Below, one piece after another: positions 43,190 to 56,285 of a DNA stretch of 64,000 bases. Under the pieces are notes generated by a model. It did no database searches and had not been told where the DNA came from. It saw nothing but the letters and a program-made list of their open reading frames with translations. Source of the DNA: Cordilura impudica (taxonomy: Eukaryota; Arthropoda; Insecta; Diptera; Scathophagidae); NCBI GenBank assembly GCA_963682025.1, contig OY821518.1, forward strand, positions 38,088,559 to 38,152,558, given 5' to 3'. Within the stretch, counting starts at the first letter, position 1, and every line of letters begins with the position of its first letter. A program made the translations under genes and the position numbers.

Positions 43190-44345
43190 TATTCAAAAAC
43201 AAGTTTTGGCTTATACCAGCTACTGAATTTACAAGAGCGATTGAGGAGTTTTTTTTATGCTTCAACCAGTCCAATATTGTTTTTAAAATTACGCATATGA
43301 CCGATAACCATAATATAGCAAATATTTTTACGTTTGTTGCACATTTCTGTTTTAATTGCACACGATTTTTATCAAGCAGTAAACTTTTTTATGTCTTCAG
43401 TTTCCCAGTGATAAACACAACGTCAAATTAAAAAAAAAATATATATTTATATTAGTTAAGCTCTTATTATAAAAATTTGTTGTAGTTCTAACTTGGGTTT
43501 AGTATAACAGTGATTTGCAATTTGCGGCTCTCAGGCTGTAGCAGTCATGTTTATTGTAGTTGGTATAGGATACAAACTACATATATATAATGCAAATGAA
43601 ATACCAGTTCTCTTCCATTGCATTATTTCATCTTAAATGGAATATCCCCAGCATAATAAATTTTAAGAAAAATTGTAATTTAGTGGAATGTAAAGTTTTG
43701 TATAGACAACAAATAGGGCTCTCAAGCAATAAAGTTTTGCGAAAACTGTTTTACAAATTTTCTCTTATGCATCGATTTGTTTTCTTAAAATTGTACCTGC
43801 ATGTTACTATAAACTTCACAAAACAGAAAGCGCATAAAAATAAAATGAAGACATTGTGCAGGCATTTGTTCCACAATTTTGTTTTTATTAAAAGGTTAAT
43901 AACTCAGTAAATTTTTAACAGCTTTCTTAAATTAAAGCTGCATTTTACTCACAAATGAACAGACTTTTATAATAATGTCACAAATTATATGGTTCGTAAA
44001 TAAAAAAAAGGTGTAAAAACATTTAAAAAATTTAAAAATAGTGATTTTTTTAAATGAGTTTGCTGGAGGAATACACACAAATGTATCAATATTAGACATT
44101 TTGTTGATATCTTCGAAAGGTCTTAGTTTCTTCTTTCTAAATCCTCTGAGAAATTCAAAATCGGTTGATATTGGTGAAAGTTATTGGCTTTTATGGGCAA
44201 AAGGGCCGAACAACCGTTTTTTTTTTTTACACGAAACTCAATATTTTGCAGTTGTTTCGCAAATTTGAAAGACAGATTCTTGTTGTTCTCGAGAAACCCT
44301 TTTTACCAAAGGGGATTATAACGAAACTGAAAAACACAATTTATT

Positions 44346-45849
44346 TTTCCTCTCTATTACTTTTCATTAAAGCCATTTAAATATTCAACAACACTCATGG
44401 ACTTTTATAAAAATTCTACTTTAGCTAAAGAGTCAACGTTGTTGCCTACCCTACGACGATAAGACTGTACAAACTAATAACTATAAAGGCAAACGATTTA
44501 AAAAGTCTTTGCAATGTTTTAAATATTCAATTCAACAGCAGCAACAATTAAGTCTAATAAAACATTTTTTTTAAATAACTACTTCTAGCTGTTTTTTTTT
44601 TTTTTTTTTTGCTAAAGCAAACAATTTTCTAAATAAAACTGAACAAAAATTTGTTAAGCCCAGCCAACATATGGATGTGAAGATAACAAATAAAGAAATT
44701 GAAACAAACAACAGCAAACACCAGCTTTAAAGGAAATAAGCTAGGAAATAATTTTAATATTTTTTTTTGGTTTTCAACTTCAGCGATAAGACAAAAGTGC
44801 ATAATAAAGGCTGACATTTCCATTAAGGTACAGGTAAGATAGTCAGTCATTTTATAAATGCCTCTATTTTGTCACTGACTCATGCACACACAAAAGGAAG
44901 TCATACGAAAAGAATATGGCTTATCTATGGAACGTTATTAAAATAGTCGTACGTTATATGTATATGTGAAGCAGCTTAAACAACAACAACACTTGGACGT
45001 TTTATAATTTATCACAGGTATGTTATCAACACCACAACATTCATCATGGTCTCTTTTAAATCATCACAGTGACAAGCACTTTATTATGTTTGGCTTTAAA
45101 ATGAGAACAAAAAGAAAAAAAAAATGTAAACTCTTTTCATTTAAATAAGCACATGCACACCCATTAGTAGAAGCCTCCCAACATACACAACACAACACAA
45201 TAACAAACAATATTAGAACATCATACAAAGACAGAAGATTTAAAGCAGAACTGCGAAAAGAAACGGTTTGGCAAATATATGGACGTTATCTTATGTTGAA
45301 GGAAAATGCAACACGACCGGCATGTTTTTCAAAACTCGATTCATGGAGAAAAATGTGTTGAGATTCTTCAGAGAGAGCAATAACTATGGACGAGAATTAT
45401 CTATAATCGACCAAATAAAAAATATGGTGATATTCGACCAACAAATAATCCTATCAGGACCAAAAAAAAAATGGTTTTATTTCTGAAAGCTTATCAATTT
45501 ACATTAAAAAAAGAATGAAATGATAACAGTTGATCTATTACAAGTAAGATGACCTGTAATATTTAAAAAAAAGTTTCGTGAGGCACCCGAACATTCCGAT
45601 AAAACTTGGATATATTACAAACCACAAAAAGTGGGTGATCCATATTATTTTAGATGCCTAGCCTAGTATTTAGGGGTAAATAAAGGTACGAAGAGGTGTT
45701 TTTTGCAGATTTTTTACTCTTGGTTGAAAGAACCCATACACAAATTGGATATATATAAGGTATTTTCAAGGCTTATACAATAGAAAATACAGGCAATGGA
45801 TTCGTGGTGGTATTCGAGTTTTTTTGATTACTAATTTAAATTCTCCTTA
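44346..45849. other. AT-rich DNA without recognised genes
   Basis: A T18 run is at about 44590. The short frames on both strands look random, and no TE end or exon could be supported. Confidence 0.5.
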
Positions 45850-46639
45850 TTACCATAAATAGATCTGGCGCTATGAATTTTTGTTAAATATATGTATGAG
45901 ATTAACTGTGTGAAATTTAAAGTAAATTCCTCTGCCACGATTTTCGAGAAAAATTACTTTTTTGTGAAATATTCAGTAAATGTACCCTTTCTAAATACTT
46001 TGTATCATAAATTTATATTTTTTCGACTTTTAAATGTTATATTTTATCCTAATAGACTAGGGTTTCGGAAAAAAATAATATGACTCCATTAACCCTTTTG
46101 GACTTGAGGTTACATATGACCCCAAGCTAGTAAAAGACAATTTATTCCAAAAATTAAAATATTTTGTAAGTGCTGTTGAATTTTTAGATGTGATGCTTCA
46201 AATGTAATAACCAAATGTGCAGGTCTTCCATTCTAAAAATTTGGAAAAAATCGAACAACATTAACTGATTCCTTGCCGAGGGCAGACTTTGAATCTTATT
46301 TAAAAAAATTAATTGTTCTAGTAAACTAGATGAAACCCATACTATGGGTTGGGAATTAAAATTGTGCAATAATTTATTTTAAGAAAATTTTCAAAAATTT
46401 AAAGAAGGAGTTTTCAAAATTTTATCGAAAAAATTTTCCACCTTTGGTCTCAATTCGCAATAGGTTAACAGCGTGTTAATAAAATAATAAACACACTTAA
46501 AATCTTCAGTTGTATTGAGGCACCTTCAAATTTTTTTTTGATTGACCCAAAACTTTGTATATCTCAGTTTTTTGATATTCGCATATTTCTTGGGGGTGAG
46601 ACGAGAGTTTGAACACTTTTTTTACTAAGAGCAACCCTA
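45850..46639. mobile_element. Foldback element C, copy 2 (left arm truncated)
   Basis: From TTAACTGTGTGA (45902) through TTTCGAGAAAAATTAC and CTAGGGTTTCGG to GATTGACCCAAAACTTTG, and the end CAACCCTA (46632-46639), it matches the inner left arm and then the full right arm of copy 1. It contains the centre of the palindrome, which in copy 1 is interrupted by LINE-3. Confidence 0.65.
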
Positions 46640-47648
46640 GTGTGTATATATCAGCAACAAAAAAATATAGAACTATGAACACCCGCTCACAAGCTCATAT
46701 AGCTCTCGACTGAATTGGCGCGAACCCACGCGTTGATATTTACAAGCGTTCGTAAAATATAGCTTAAAAAGAAATTGATTACACCTCACAGGCAAAGTTT
46801 AGTATTCTAGGGTTAAGAAGTTTTTTTTTTTGGGGGGGGGGGGGGTAAATTTCAAAAACAGCGTAACATGTAAGCGTAACATGTGAGTGGTAAGACAAAA
46901 TGTGCTTGTATTGGAGAAAAAATTATGATATTATGATAACCTGTTTGAAAATTAAAAATGAAAAATAAAAAAAGAAAAAAAAATTAAAAATAAAAAATTA
47001 AAAATGAAAAATGAAAAATTAAAAATAAAAAATTAAAAATTAAAAATTAAAAATAAAAAATATAAAATGAAAAATAAAAAAAAAAAATTAAACATGAAAA
47101 ATAAAAAATGAAAAATGAAAAATAAAAAAAAAATGAAACATGAAAAATAAAAAATGAAAAATAAAAAATGAAAAGCAAAAAATGAAAAATAAAAAATGAA
47201 AAATTAAAAATAAAAATAAAAAATGAAAAAAAAAATGAAAAATGAAAAAAAAAATGAAAAATGAATAATGAAAAATAAAAAATTAAAAATTAATAATGAA
47301 AAATAAAAAATGAAAAATTAAAAATAAAAAATAAAAAATTAAAAAGAAAAACTTAATCATGAAAAATAAAAAATTAAAAATGAAAAATAAAAAATGAGAA
47401 ATGAAACATGAAAAATAAAAAAATTAAAAAAAAAAATTAAAAAAAAAAAATGAAAAATGAAAAATAAAAAATGAAAAAAAAAAATGAAAAATAAAAATGA
47501 AAAATAAAAAATGAAAAAAAAAAAAAATGAAAAATGAAAAATAAAAAATGAAAAATTAAAAATGAAAAATGAAAAATGAAAAATGAAAAATGAAAAATGA
47601 AAAATGAATAATGAAAAATAAAAAATAAGAAATAAAAAATTTAATATT

Positions 47649-48442
47649 AACAAGTAAGAAAATTATAGTCGGTCTAGACCGACTATACGATACCCTATAC
47701 CATGCGTTTAGAAACCCTATCTCTTAGGCCCAACTAACTGGACATTGAAAATAAGCAAAAACCAAATTTGAGTGGGATTTTTTTTAATTTTTTTGGCTGC
47801 AGATATGAAAAAGTTCATATCGGATGCTATATCTATAAAGGGATTAGGTCCAAAAATGGACCGATCCTGATCATGTTTGGTAAAGTCTCTTGTATTTTGC
47901 AAAAATATGTACAAACAAAATTTGAGAAGAATCAGTGCAATATTTTTGTTTTTTAATAGATTTAAGTGAAGATCGGGAAGCAGCTCTATATGGGGTCAAA
48001 GGGATCATTTTTGGACTACTCATTAGTGGATGTAATGAACGCATACAAACCCAATTTGAGTAAGATCTATATGACAATTTGGATCTTATGGCAATTTATG
48101 TCGATTTCATATGGGTAATTTGTATGGGGGCTAGGTCTGAACATGGACCGATTCTCACCAATTTCAATAGCGTTCATCCCATGGCCGACAAAAGCTTATA
48201 TACCAAATTTCATCAAAATATATTCATATTCGCGACCTGCAGTTTGATTACAAGCTTTACATGGACACACAGACGGACGGACGGACGGACGGACGGACGG
48301 ACGGACATTGTTAAATCGAATCAGATAGTGATTCTGATTCGATCGGTATAATTAAAGATGGGTCTAGGTCAAATATTTTTGGTTGTTACAAACAGCAGCA
48401 CAAAGTCATTATACCCAAACCACATAGTGGTATAGGGTATAA
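47649..48442 (+). mobile_element. Family A repeat, copy e, in the A-rich array
   Basis: This is a complete copy: AACAAGTAAG at 47649, palindrome AGTCGGTCTAGACCGACT, a (GGAC)7-type block at about 48272-48305, and the hairpin end ATAGTGGTATAGGGTATAA. The array resumes at once as AAATGAAAAATTAAAAATG. Confidence 0.85.
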
Positions 48443-48851
48443 AAATGAAAAATTAAAAATGAAAAATAAAAAAGAAAAAACGAAACATGAAAAATAAAAA
48501 ATGAAAAACGAAAAATTAAAAATAAAAAATGAAAAATGAAAAATAAAATATGAAACATGAAAAATTAAAAATGAAAAATGAAAAATGAATAATGAAAAAT
48601 GAAAAATGAAAAATAAAAAATTAAATATAAAAAAATTAAAATAAAAAATGAAAATTGAAAAATAAATGAAAAAGGAAAACAAAAATTGGATGAAAAATGA
48701 AAAATAAAAAATGAAAAATTAAAAATGAATAATGAAAAATGAAAAATGAAAAATCAAAAATGAAAAATGAAAAATTAAAAATTAAAAAAAAAATTAAACA
48801 TTGAAAATAAAAAATGAAAAACGAAAAATTAAAAATGAATAATGAAAAATG

Positions 48852-49653
48852 AACAAGTAAGAAAATTATAGTCGGTATAGACCGACTATACGATACCCTA
48901 TACCATGCGTTTAGAGACCCTATCTCTCAGGCCCAACTAACTGGATATAGAAAATAAGCATAAACCAAATTTGAGTGGGATTTTTATTAATTTTTTCGGC
49001 TGCAGATATGAAAAAGTTCATATCGGATGCTATATCTATATGGGGACTAGGTCCAAAAATGGACCTATCGTGACCACGTTTGGTAAAGTCTCTTGTATTT
49101 TGCAAAAATATATACCAACAAAATTTGAGAAGAATCAGTGCAATATTTTTGTTTTTGATAGATTTATGTGAAGATCGGGAAGCAGCTCTATATGGGGCCT
49201 ATGACTAAGAGTTGTCCAATAGGGATCATTTTTGGACTACTGATTAATGAATGTAATATATACATACAAACCCAATTTGACTAAGATTTCTATGATAATT
49301 TGGATCTTATGGCAATTTATGTTGATTTCATAGGGGTCATTTGTATGGGGGCTAGGTCTGAACATGGACCGATTCTCACCAATTTCGATAGCGTTCATCC
49401 TATTGCCAATAGATGCTTATATACCAAATTTCATCAAAATATATTCATATTTGCGACCTGCAGTTTGATTACAAGTTTACATGGACACACAGACGGACGG
49501 ACGGACGGACGGACGGACATCGTTAAATCGAATCAGATAGCGATTCGGATTCGATCGTTATAATAAAAGATGGATCTAGGTCAATTATTTTTGGTTGTTA
49601 CAAACAGCACAACAAGGTCATTATACCCAAACCACATAGTGGTATAGGGTATA
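48852..49653 (+). mobile_element. Family A repeat, copy f, in the A-rich array
   Basis: This copy is complete, in the same orientation as copy e and 410 bases after it. It carries the block 'atgactaagagttgtccaatagg' form (49200-49222) that copies a, d and i also have and copies b, c and e lack, so at least two subfamilies exist. Its 5' palindrome has one change (AGTCGGTATAGACCGACT). It ends TATAGGGTATAA followed by AAATGAAAAAA. Confidence 0.85.
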
Positions 49654-50815
49654 AAAATGAAAAAAAAAAAAATGAAAAATGAAAAATAAAAAATAAAAAG
49701 TAAAAAATGAAAAATAAATGAAAAATAAAATATGAAAAATTAAAAATGATAAATGAAATATGAAAAATAAAAAGTTAAAAATTAAAAAGGAATAATGAAA
49801 AATGACAAATCAAAAATGAAAAATTAAAAATGAAAAATTAAAAAAAAAAATGAAACATGAAAAATAAAAAATAAAAAATGAAAAATAAAAAATGAAATAT
49901 AAAAAAATTAAAAACAAAAAATGAAAAATGAAAAATGAAAAATAAAAAGTAAAAAACTAAAAATAAAAAATGAAAAATAAATTAAAAATGAAAAATAAAA
50001 AAGGAAAAACGAAAAGTGAAAAATGAAAAAAAAAAATTAAAAATGGAATATATAAAATTAAGAATAAAAATGAAAAATAAAAAATGAAAAATTAAAAATA
50101 AAAAATGAAAAATAAAAAATTTAAAAACAGTAAAAAGAAAAAATGAAAAATAAAAACTAAAAAATTTATAATAAAAAATCAAAAGTAAAAAATTAAACAT
50201 GAAAAATTAGAAATAAAAAATGAAAAATGAATAATGAAAAAGGAAAAAAGATATTAAAAATGGAATGGAATATATAAAATTAAGAATAAAAATTAAAAAT
50301 AAAAAATGAAAAATGAAAAATTAAAATTAAAAAATGAAAAAATAAAAAATGAAAAATAATAAATTAAAAAAAAAAAAAAAATAAGGAAAAATGAAAAATA
50401 AAAACTTAAAAAATTAATAATAAAAAATCAAAAGTAAAAAATGAAACATGAAAAATTGGGAATGAAAAATGAAAAATAAAAAATAAAAAATGAAAAATCA
50501 AAAATGAATTATAAATTAAAAATGAAAAATGAAAAATGATAAATAAAAAATGAAAAATGAAAAATAAAAAACGAAAAACGGAAAATGAAAAATAAAAAAT
50601 AAAAATGGAATATATAAAATTAAGAATAAAAGTGAAAAACCAAATATGAAAAATAAAAAATTTAAAAAAAAATAAAAAGGAAAAATGAAAAATAAAAAAT
50701 AAAAAATGAAAAAAAAAAATTTTTTAAAATTAAAAATTAAAAATTAAAAATGAAAAACAAAAAAATGAAAAACGAAAATTTTAAAAATAAAAAATAAAAA
50801 ACGAAAAATTAAAAA

Positions 50816-51264
50816 CTAACCAGTTAAAATAATAAATATTTTTATATTAACAGAGCCCCTGCATTTGATTGCTATAAGTGATACGCTTTCTGTTTGATTT
50901 CAAGAAAGTGTTATAAAAAAATCTTTAATTACTAGACTAACAAGATTTTTTTTTTTTGTATTTTATAACTCATCCAAGTTTTATGCTTGTTAGAAAAATT
51001 TAATAAAACATTATAAGAACAGACACTAAACATCGCTAATACGAATAAAATTTATTACACTTTATTATAAAAGACTATTTTGAAAATTCAAATTTATTTG
51101 TATCTTTGAAATCCTTTTGAACTTTTTTGAATTACTTAAGTTGCAAAAAGTAAAATACTAAAAAAATATGTTTGCATTATTTTTAAGTTTTTAGGTTTAT
51201 TTAATTTGTTAAATAATAAATCGTACGAAGTGCGTTTAAATCTCCCTTTATATAAGAATATATA
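50816..51264. other. AT-rich DNA without recognised genes
   Basis: Nothing recognisable on either strand. Confidence 0.5.
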
Positions 51265-51820
51265 GGTAAGAAAATTATTGTTGTTCTAGACTGTCTATGT
51301 GATATTCCATAACATGCGTTTAGTTAGTTAGGTCTAACTAATTGGTTATAGAAAAAACATAAACCAAATTCGAGTGGAATTTTTATTATTTTTTTGCCTG
51401 CAGAACTAAAGATGTTATAACTATTACGATTTTTACAATATACGGATAGAAATGGACCGATGCTGATCATATTTGCTAAAGTCACTTATTTTTTGCAAAA
51501 TCATATACAATCATGTACAAACTTCAAAAAATCTTTGCAATATGTGTGTTGTTGATAGGTTTACATGAAGATTGAGAAGCAGCTTTATTAGATTTTTTTT
51601 CGACAAGTTGTTAAAGTATGATAAACTCACCAGCGATCTATATGATAATTTATTTCTTATGGCAATTTTAGTCGATTTTCACCAATTTAAACAACATTCG
51701 TTCTTTGGTCATATACCAGATTTCATCAAAATATATTCTTGGATCCATTAAAATATGTTTGATAGATACAAACAGCACAAACTTATTATACCCTGAGAAT
51801 TTAGTGGCATAAGGTATAAA
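51265..51820 (+). mobile_element. Family A repeat, copy g (old, decayed)
   Basis: GGTAAGAAAATTATTG, CATGCGTTTAG, ACCAAATTCGAGTGG, GGACCGATGCTGATCAT and the end TTATACCC-GAGAATTTAGTGGC, then GGTATAA, follow the order of family A, with many changes and deletions. The GGAC block is gone. Confidence 0.65.
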
Positions 51821-52673
51821 AACAAAAAATTTGTCTCAGCTTTATTCAAATTTTAAACATTTATGTGCTTGTCTGTGCAACAGGAGTCATAGAAAAGCTG
51901 CGAGTTAGTGTCAAAATATTGTTAAGAAAAATGTTATTTTGAAAATTGTTTCATACAATTTTTTAAAATTATCAATCATTCGTGTTACGTAAACGTGAGG
52001 TCTGTTAATTTGTGTCAGTTGTTTTTAATTTTGTTTTATAAAATAAATTTTCTGAAGTATTTAGACATATATTTTACTTCATCGATTAATCGAAAAATGT
52101 TTAAATTTGATTTCCAAATTGCTGAATAAGGCCCAAATAATTGAGAACCCTATTGAGAATTTTACACACTTAGTTTGTCAAGATAACTAAATAACTAAGC
52201 TCAGATGTTGGGGTTACTCTCTGGATTTTGAATAACTAGAAGCTGTTATAATTTAACTTGACTAGAAGTATATGGAAAGCACCTAAATCAAGAATTCGGA
52301 AACTTCGTATTATATCAATACATCAATACGTAATCACTTGAAATGAGTGGCTCTTAAAATAAGTGATCCTAATAACCAAAGGTGGGAACAGAATATTTAA
52401 ACACTACTCGGAATAAAGTAATTACAAATCGGAAAATCTATTCCGAAAAAATCTATGATAAAAATATTGAAAGCGAACACTGTCTATTTCTTTAGCTTAA
52501 TGCAAAAATTTTCTGAAAACCATTCAGTTGAAATAGTAAATAATTTCGCTAGCCAGTCCAACATCAAATTTCTGAGCAAACTTCTTTGGAAAAAGTACAT
52601 CAAGTTTGAAATCCTTTGAAATTTTTGAGAGGCAATCATTTTTTACCTAGTTCCTAATAATATCGCACATAAT
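51821..52673. other. AT-rich DNA without recognised genes
   Basis: No coherent frame, repeat end or RNA is visible. Confidence 0.5.
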
Positions 52674-55600
52674 TTATACCCTCCACTCCAGTGTGCAGAG
52701 GGTATATATAAGTTTGTCATTCCATTTGTAATAATTAGAAAAAAAATTTTGGACACCATAAAATATATATATTTGTGATTCTTATAACAATCGGAGTTGA
52801 TATAGCGATGTCCGTCTGTCCGTCTGTCCGTCTGTGGAAATCACGATGACGGCATCAATCGGGCAGCTAGGGTGCTCGTTGACATAAAAAATGATTCACT
52901 ACATCCTGAAAAGTTTGCTGTTTGAATGAAGAACTAAAAACAGTCTTGAAAAAATATAATTTTCTATGTTGTTCTTGTCACGATCACGCCCTGAATAGTG
53001 CAGCTACAGTGATCATTTTTAGTGAGAATGATTCAAAAAATCATTAAAATCGGTGGAACAGGTCCAGGGAAATCTCTGAAAAAGTAAAAAAAAATGAAAA
53101 ATATGATATTTCTATATTGTTCTTGTTGTTATTCTAAATGTTGTATTGTTGTCATAGCTTGACTTGTTGTTTTTGTGGTCGTTGTGGTAATAATATAATA
53201 AAAACTAACCCCTTGTACATTTTTTTATTAACTCTGGTAGAAAAATTTAAAAGTTTCCATTGTTTTGGCATCAGTCTAAAAATTTGTTAGATCATTTCTG
53301 TTATTACCACGAGCCAGCCTGCATTTTTTCGACAAGCAGAAACTACGAGTTAATATAAAGGGAGTAAAAATTCACCAACATCTAAAGCAAATAATGCTAA
53401 AATACCTAGTTGTTAATAAAAAAAAACAATGTAAATGTAGCAAAAAAAATTTTATGTATAAATTTATTTATAAATTTATATAAACATATTAAATAATACA
53501 AATAATATACATATATTATATATGTATAACCATAACAACTGCATGTTAGAAATAAGCCGGTATATTATTTTATTTACATAAAATTCTGCAATATTTTGTT
53601 GTGGGGAAAATACATTTCTTTTGCATTAACAGAGTGTCACTTCATTCTGCTCAGCGTGACTATGCCACAGTAGATGGCGCCACAATTTTTGTTTGTTCTT
53701 ATTAGCTTTGCAATAGTTATTTCTATTTCAACATGAATGTCAATATTTTCAAATAGATATTATACATAACAATGTTAAGAGTATACACGGGCTGGTCTTT
53801 TATTTCGTACGTATTTTCATTATTCTTTTAAAAATATGAACATAAGTTTGGCATATTAACTTTTTGTTGTCTTTACAAAATAGAGTCAACGAGTTATCAA
53901 TGAGTTTTTTGCTTTCAAAACAGTTCTACATAGTTAAATAGAATTATTATTCTGCTTTAGCTACAAAATATCTGATTGCGATTACATCTAATTTTTAAAA
54001 ATTGTTTATAATTACTAAAGCATTATTATTCACATAAATACAAAATTGCACTTTTTAAATTTTCCATTCAAATTTAGAAAATACCAATACTAAATACTGG
54101 AATTTAAAATTTCCAATTATAAATTACAATTAATTGAATTTCAGAAAATCATATCAAAACGTCGGAAATTATAATTTTAAATTTAGAAGACATCAATTGC
54201 ATCTTTAATATATAAATTTTATTCGTTAAACACAAATTGAAATTCCAAAAAAAAAAAAAAACACCAAATACCTATGTTCACATTTAAAAAATTTTTACAT
54301 TTAAAAAAAATCTTGACATTCAGGAGAAATTAATAGCTTTTCAGTACTGCGATTCAGTAACTTTTTTTAACGATAGTCGAATCGTTAAAAAAAGAAAATT
54401 GCAAAATTGTCAGTAAAATTTTTAAACGATATTCGCTATTGCTAAAGTCAGCTCTTGTTGTTATCTAAACGACAACCATTTTTGTGTTGTTTATTCAATC
54501 GATAAAAAAAAATTTTAGGTTGAAATGTCGTCATACATAAATAAAAATTATAAAATAGTGAAAATATTTTGCTTTTATTAAAAAACTTTTTTATATAAAT
54601 AAAAAAATTAAATATCATATTCAATTCATTATTTCATTTTCAAATAAATAAACAGAAATATTAGTAAAAAAATAAAGATATTAAACATAAAGATAAAATC
54701 ATCCTGTCAAACACGAAGTAATTTGCTTTTTTCTATTCTTCTATGTGTTTTTCGCTTATGTTGACAGAGATGCCACTCGTTTACAATTTAGATAAATAGA
54801 AAAATAGAGATATCGGCTGTCGTTAAGATGTATGTATGTACTTAGTGAATCACTTAATCCTTAGTGCAAACAACAATAGCTGTCTATATATTTTGCGATT
54901 GTCGGATCGTTGAAATTTACAGAATCGGACTACAGAAAACATTGATTTAAATTCAATGAATTTTAGAAAACGTCAAATGATATTTAAGAATTGCGAACAC
55001 AAAAATTGTTACACAAATAACGCAATTTGATGAGAATGTTATTTTTTATATATAAATTTTCACAATTTTTTTGGATGAAAATTTGAAGATTTTCAGAAAA
55101 TAAAGATAACAAATTATTTTATTTAAAATGTTTGGGACATTTGGTTTTTTGCGTTTGGCATCCCTAATTTGAATATTTATTACTATAAACTTATTCTCTA
55201 TGTTTTCAAATATGGCAATATTTTAATAAAAAAATTGAGAGAGTATTTTTTTTGGTTATTATTTTGATACTCCATCCGACCTATATGGCAGCAATGAAGA
55301 AATATTTGGCCAGTTAAAAGAAACTATACAGCCATCTCCAATTAGCACGATTATAGCATATAGCCGCCCTACACAACCATTACCTTTGCAATTGAGGTTA
55401 AGGCGAGCTATTTAATTAGCAAAAACTAAATTAAACGAGAAGTTATGTCATATAACCGGAAACGCATGCATATAGGTATATAACCTTAATGCATGCCGAT
55501 CAGCAACCACGATGACCAAAAAGCAAACACCGAAATAATAGAAAAGACGAAAACCAACCCAAAGAATTTGCTGAAATAATGTGGTATTAAGTTTAACAAA

Positions 55601-55696
55601 TTGTTTACTTTTTCATTTACATTTATTATCAAGGCTCAAACCGAGGTGGAGGGCATCAAAGTTTCGGCACAGCCGAATTTAACACTCTTACTTGTT
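52674..55696 (-). mobile_element. Family B Helentron-like repeat, copy 2 (uninterrupted)
   Basis: It starts TTATACCCTCCACTCCAGTG, has the GTCCGTCT block at about 52810-52834, and ends GTTTCGGCACAGCCGAA plus the inverse of AACAAGTAAG (55687-55696). It is the empty-site reference for LINE-1 in copy 1: at 54635-54655 TCATTTTCAAATA occurs only once. It is shorter than copy 1 near 52920 through an internal deletion. No gene was found in 3.0 kb. Confidence 0.8.
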
Positions 55697-56285
55697 TTGT
55701 TTACGTTTATTATGATTGGAAGGCAACCATTTCTGGTGCGCTAAGACACTTTCTGTCACCTTTGTTTGCTTTATAGACATTACTCATATTAATATGTGTG
55801 AAATATTTCCAAGTACTTTTAGGTGAACCAATAGTGGAAATTTAGCCCAACTGAGTCCCTATTTTAATAGTTGGTCCCCTTACCAATTATGCAGGATTAT
55901 GCCTTTAGTAGCAGCATTCAAACGACCATCTAAAAAAGCATGAGTACATTAGTAAACAAGAATTTTAAAATTTGTTGCTGCTCCTCCTACTAAGCATTAC
56001 TAGTAAATCTTATTTTAAGCAAAAACCCATTACATTTGTTAATGGAAACTGAGAAAATAAAGGAGAAAAACCAATACAAAAAGAAAATACACCTACCAGG
56101 TATTTACGGAGATTTTTTTTTGTTAAAAGAATTCATCGAATGTTCAAACCACATGCAAACCTCTGACGAAGTTGAATAAGAAAAGGGCAAATGTCTAACA
56201 TGAAATCAAAAATCTTTCTCTCTGTTCTTGAATTTCGCTTAGAAAAGTTAAAAAAAAAATAACATACATTAAAAAGTGAATCTAT
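55697..56285. other. Non-coding DNA between B copy 2 and A copy h
   Basis: There are only short random frames; it could be host intron or intergenic DNA. Confidence 0.4.

Larger units (their letters stand above)
41838..44345 (-). mobile_element. Element F: unclassified DNA element with long inverted arms
   Basis: 41840-42175 is an imperfect inverted copy of 43960-44340. Shared blocks include TCGGCCCTTTT, GATTTAGAAAGA and TTTGCGAAAC. Between the arms the minus strand has a decayed coding stretch (42775-42383) and a Helitron D fragment (43120-43189). The outer ends are not clear; the left end lies within about 70 bases of element C. Long inverted arms around a broken gene suggest a long-TIR DNA transposon. 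Confidence 0.5.
46940..50815. repeat. About 3.9 kb A-rich array of AAAAATG/AAAAATA-type units
   Basis: The plus strand is almost only A with T and G at intervals, in units such as GAAAAATGAAAAATAAAAAA. It is broken by two family A elements (47649-48442 and 48852-49653). Units vary in length by poly-A slippage, and interspersed variants (AAAAACG, AATAATG, GGAATATATAAAATTAAG) form higher-order stretches near 50040, 50270 and 50610. Long Phe-rich minus-strand frames are an artefact of the repeat. Confidence 0.9.

Noticed and set aside
48272..48305. GGAC repeats considered as a CRISPR-like or satellite array
   Set aside because: They are simple tetranucleotide repeats inside a transposable element, with no spacers.
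48079..48351. A recurring frame in family A copies (MDLMAIYVDFIGVICMGARS ... RRTDGRTDG), about 70-100 codons, seen in seven copies
   Set aside because: It is shared because the copies share DNA, it includes the GGAC microsatellite, and it is broken by indels in other copies. I see no domain or start context, so I treat it as a chance open frame of a non-coding repeat.
47357..50200. Several 70-98 codon minus-strand frames rich in Phe, Ile and Ser within the A-rich array
   Set aside because: They are the translation of AAAAATG-type repeats (complement CATTTTT) and carry no independent coding signal.
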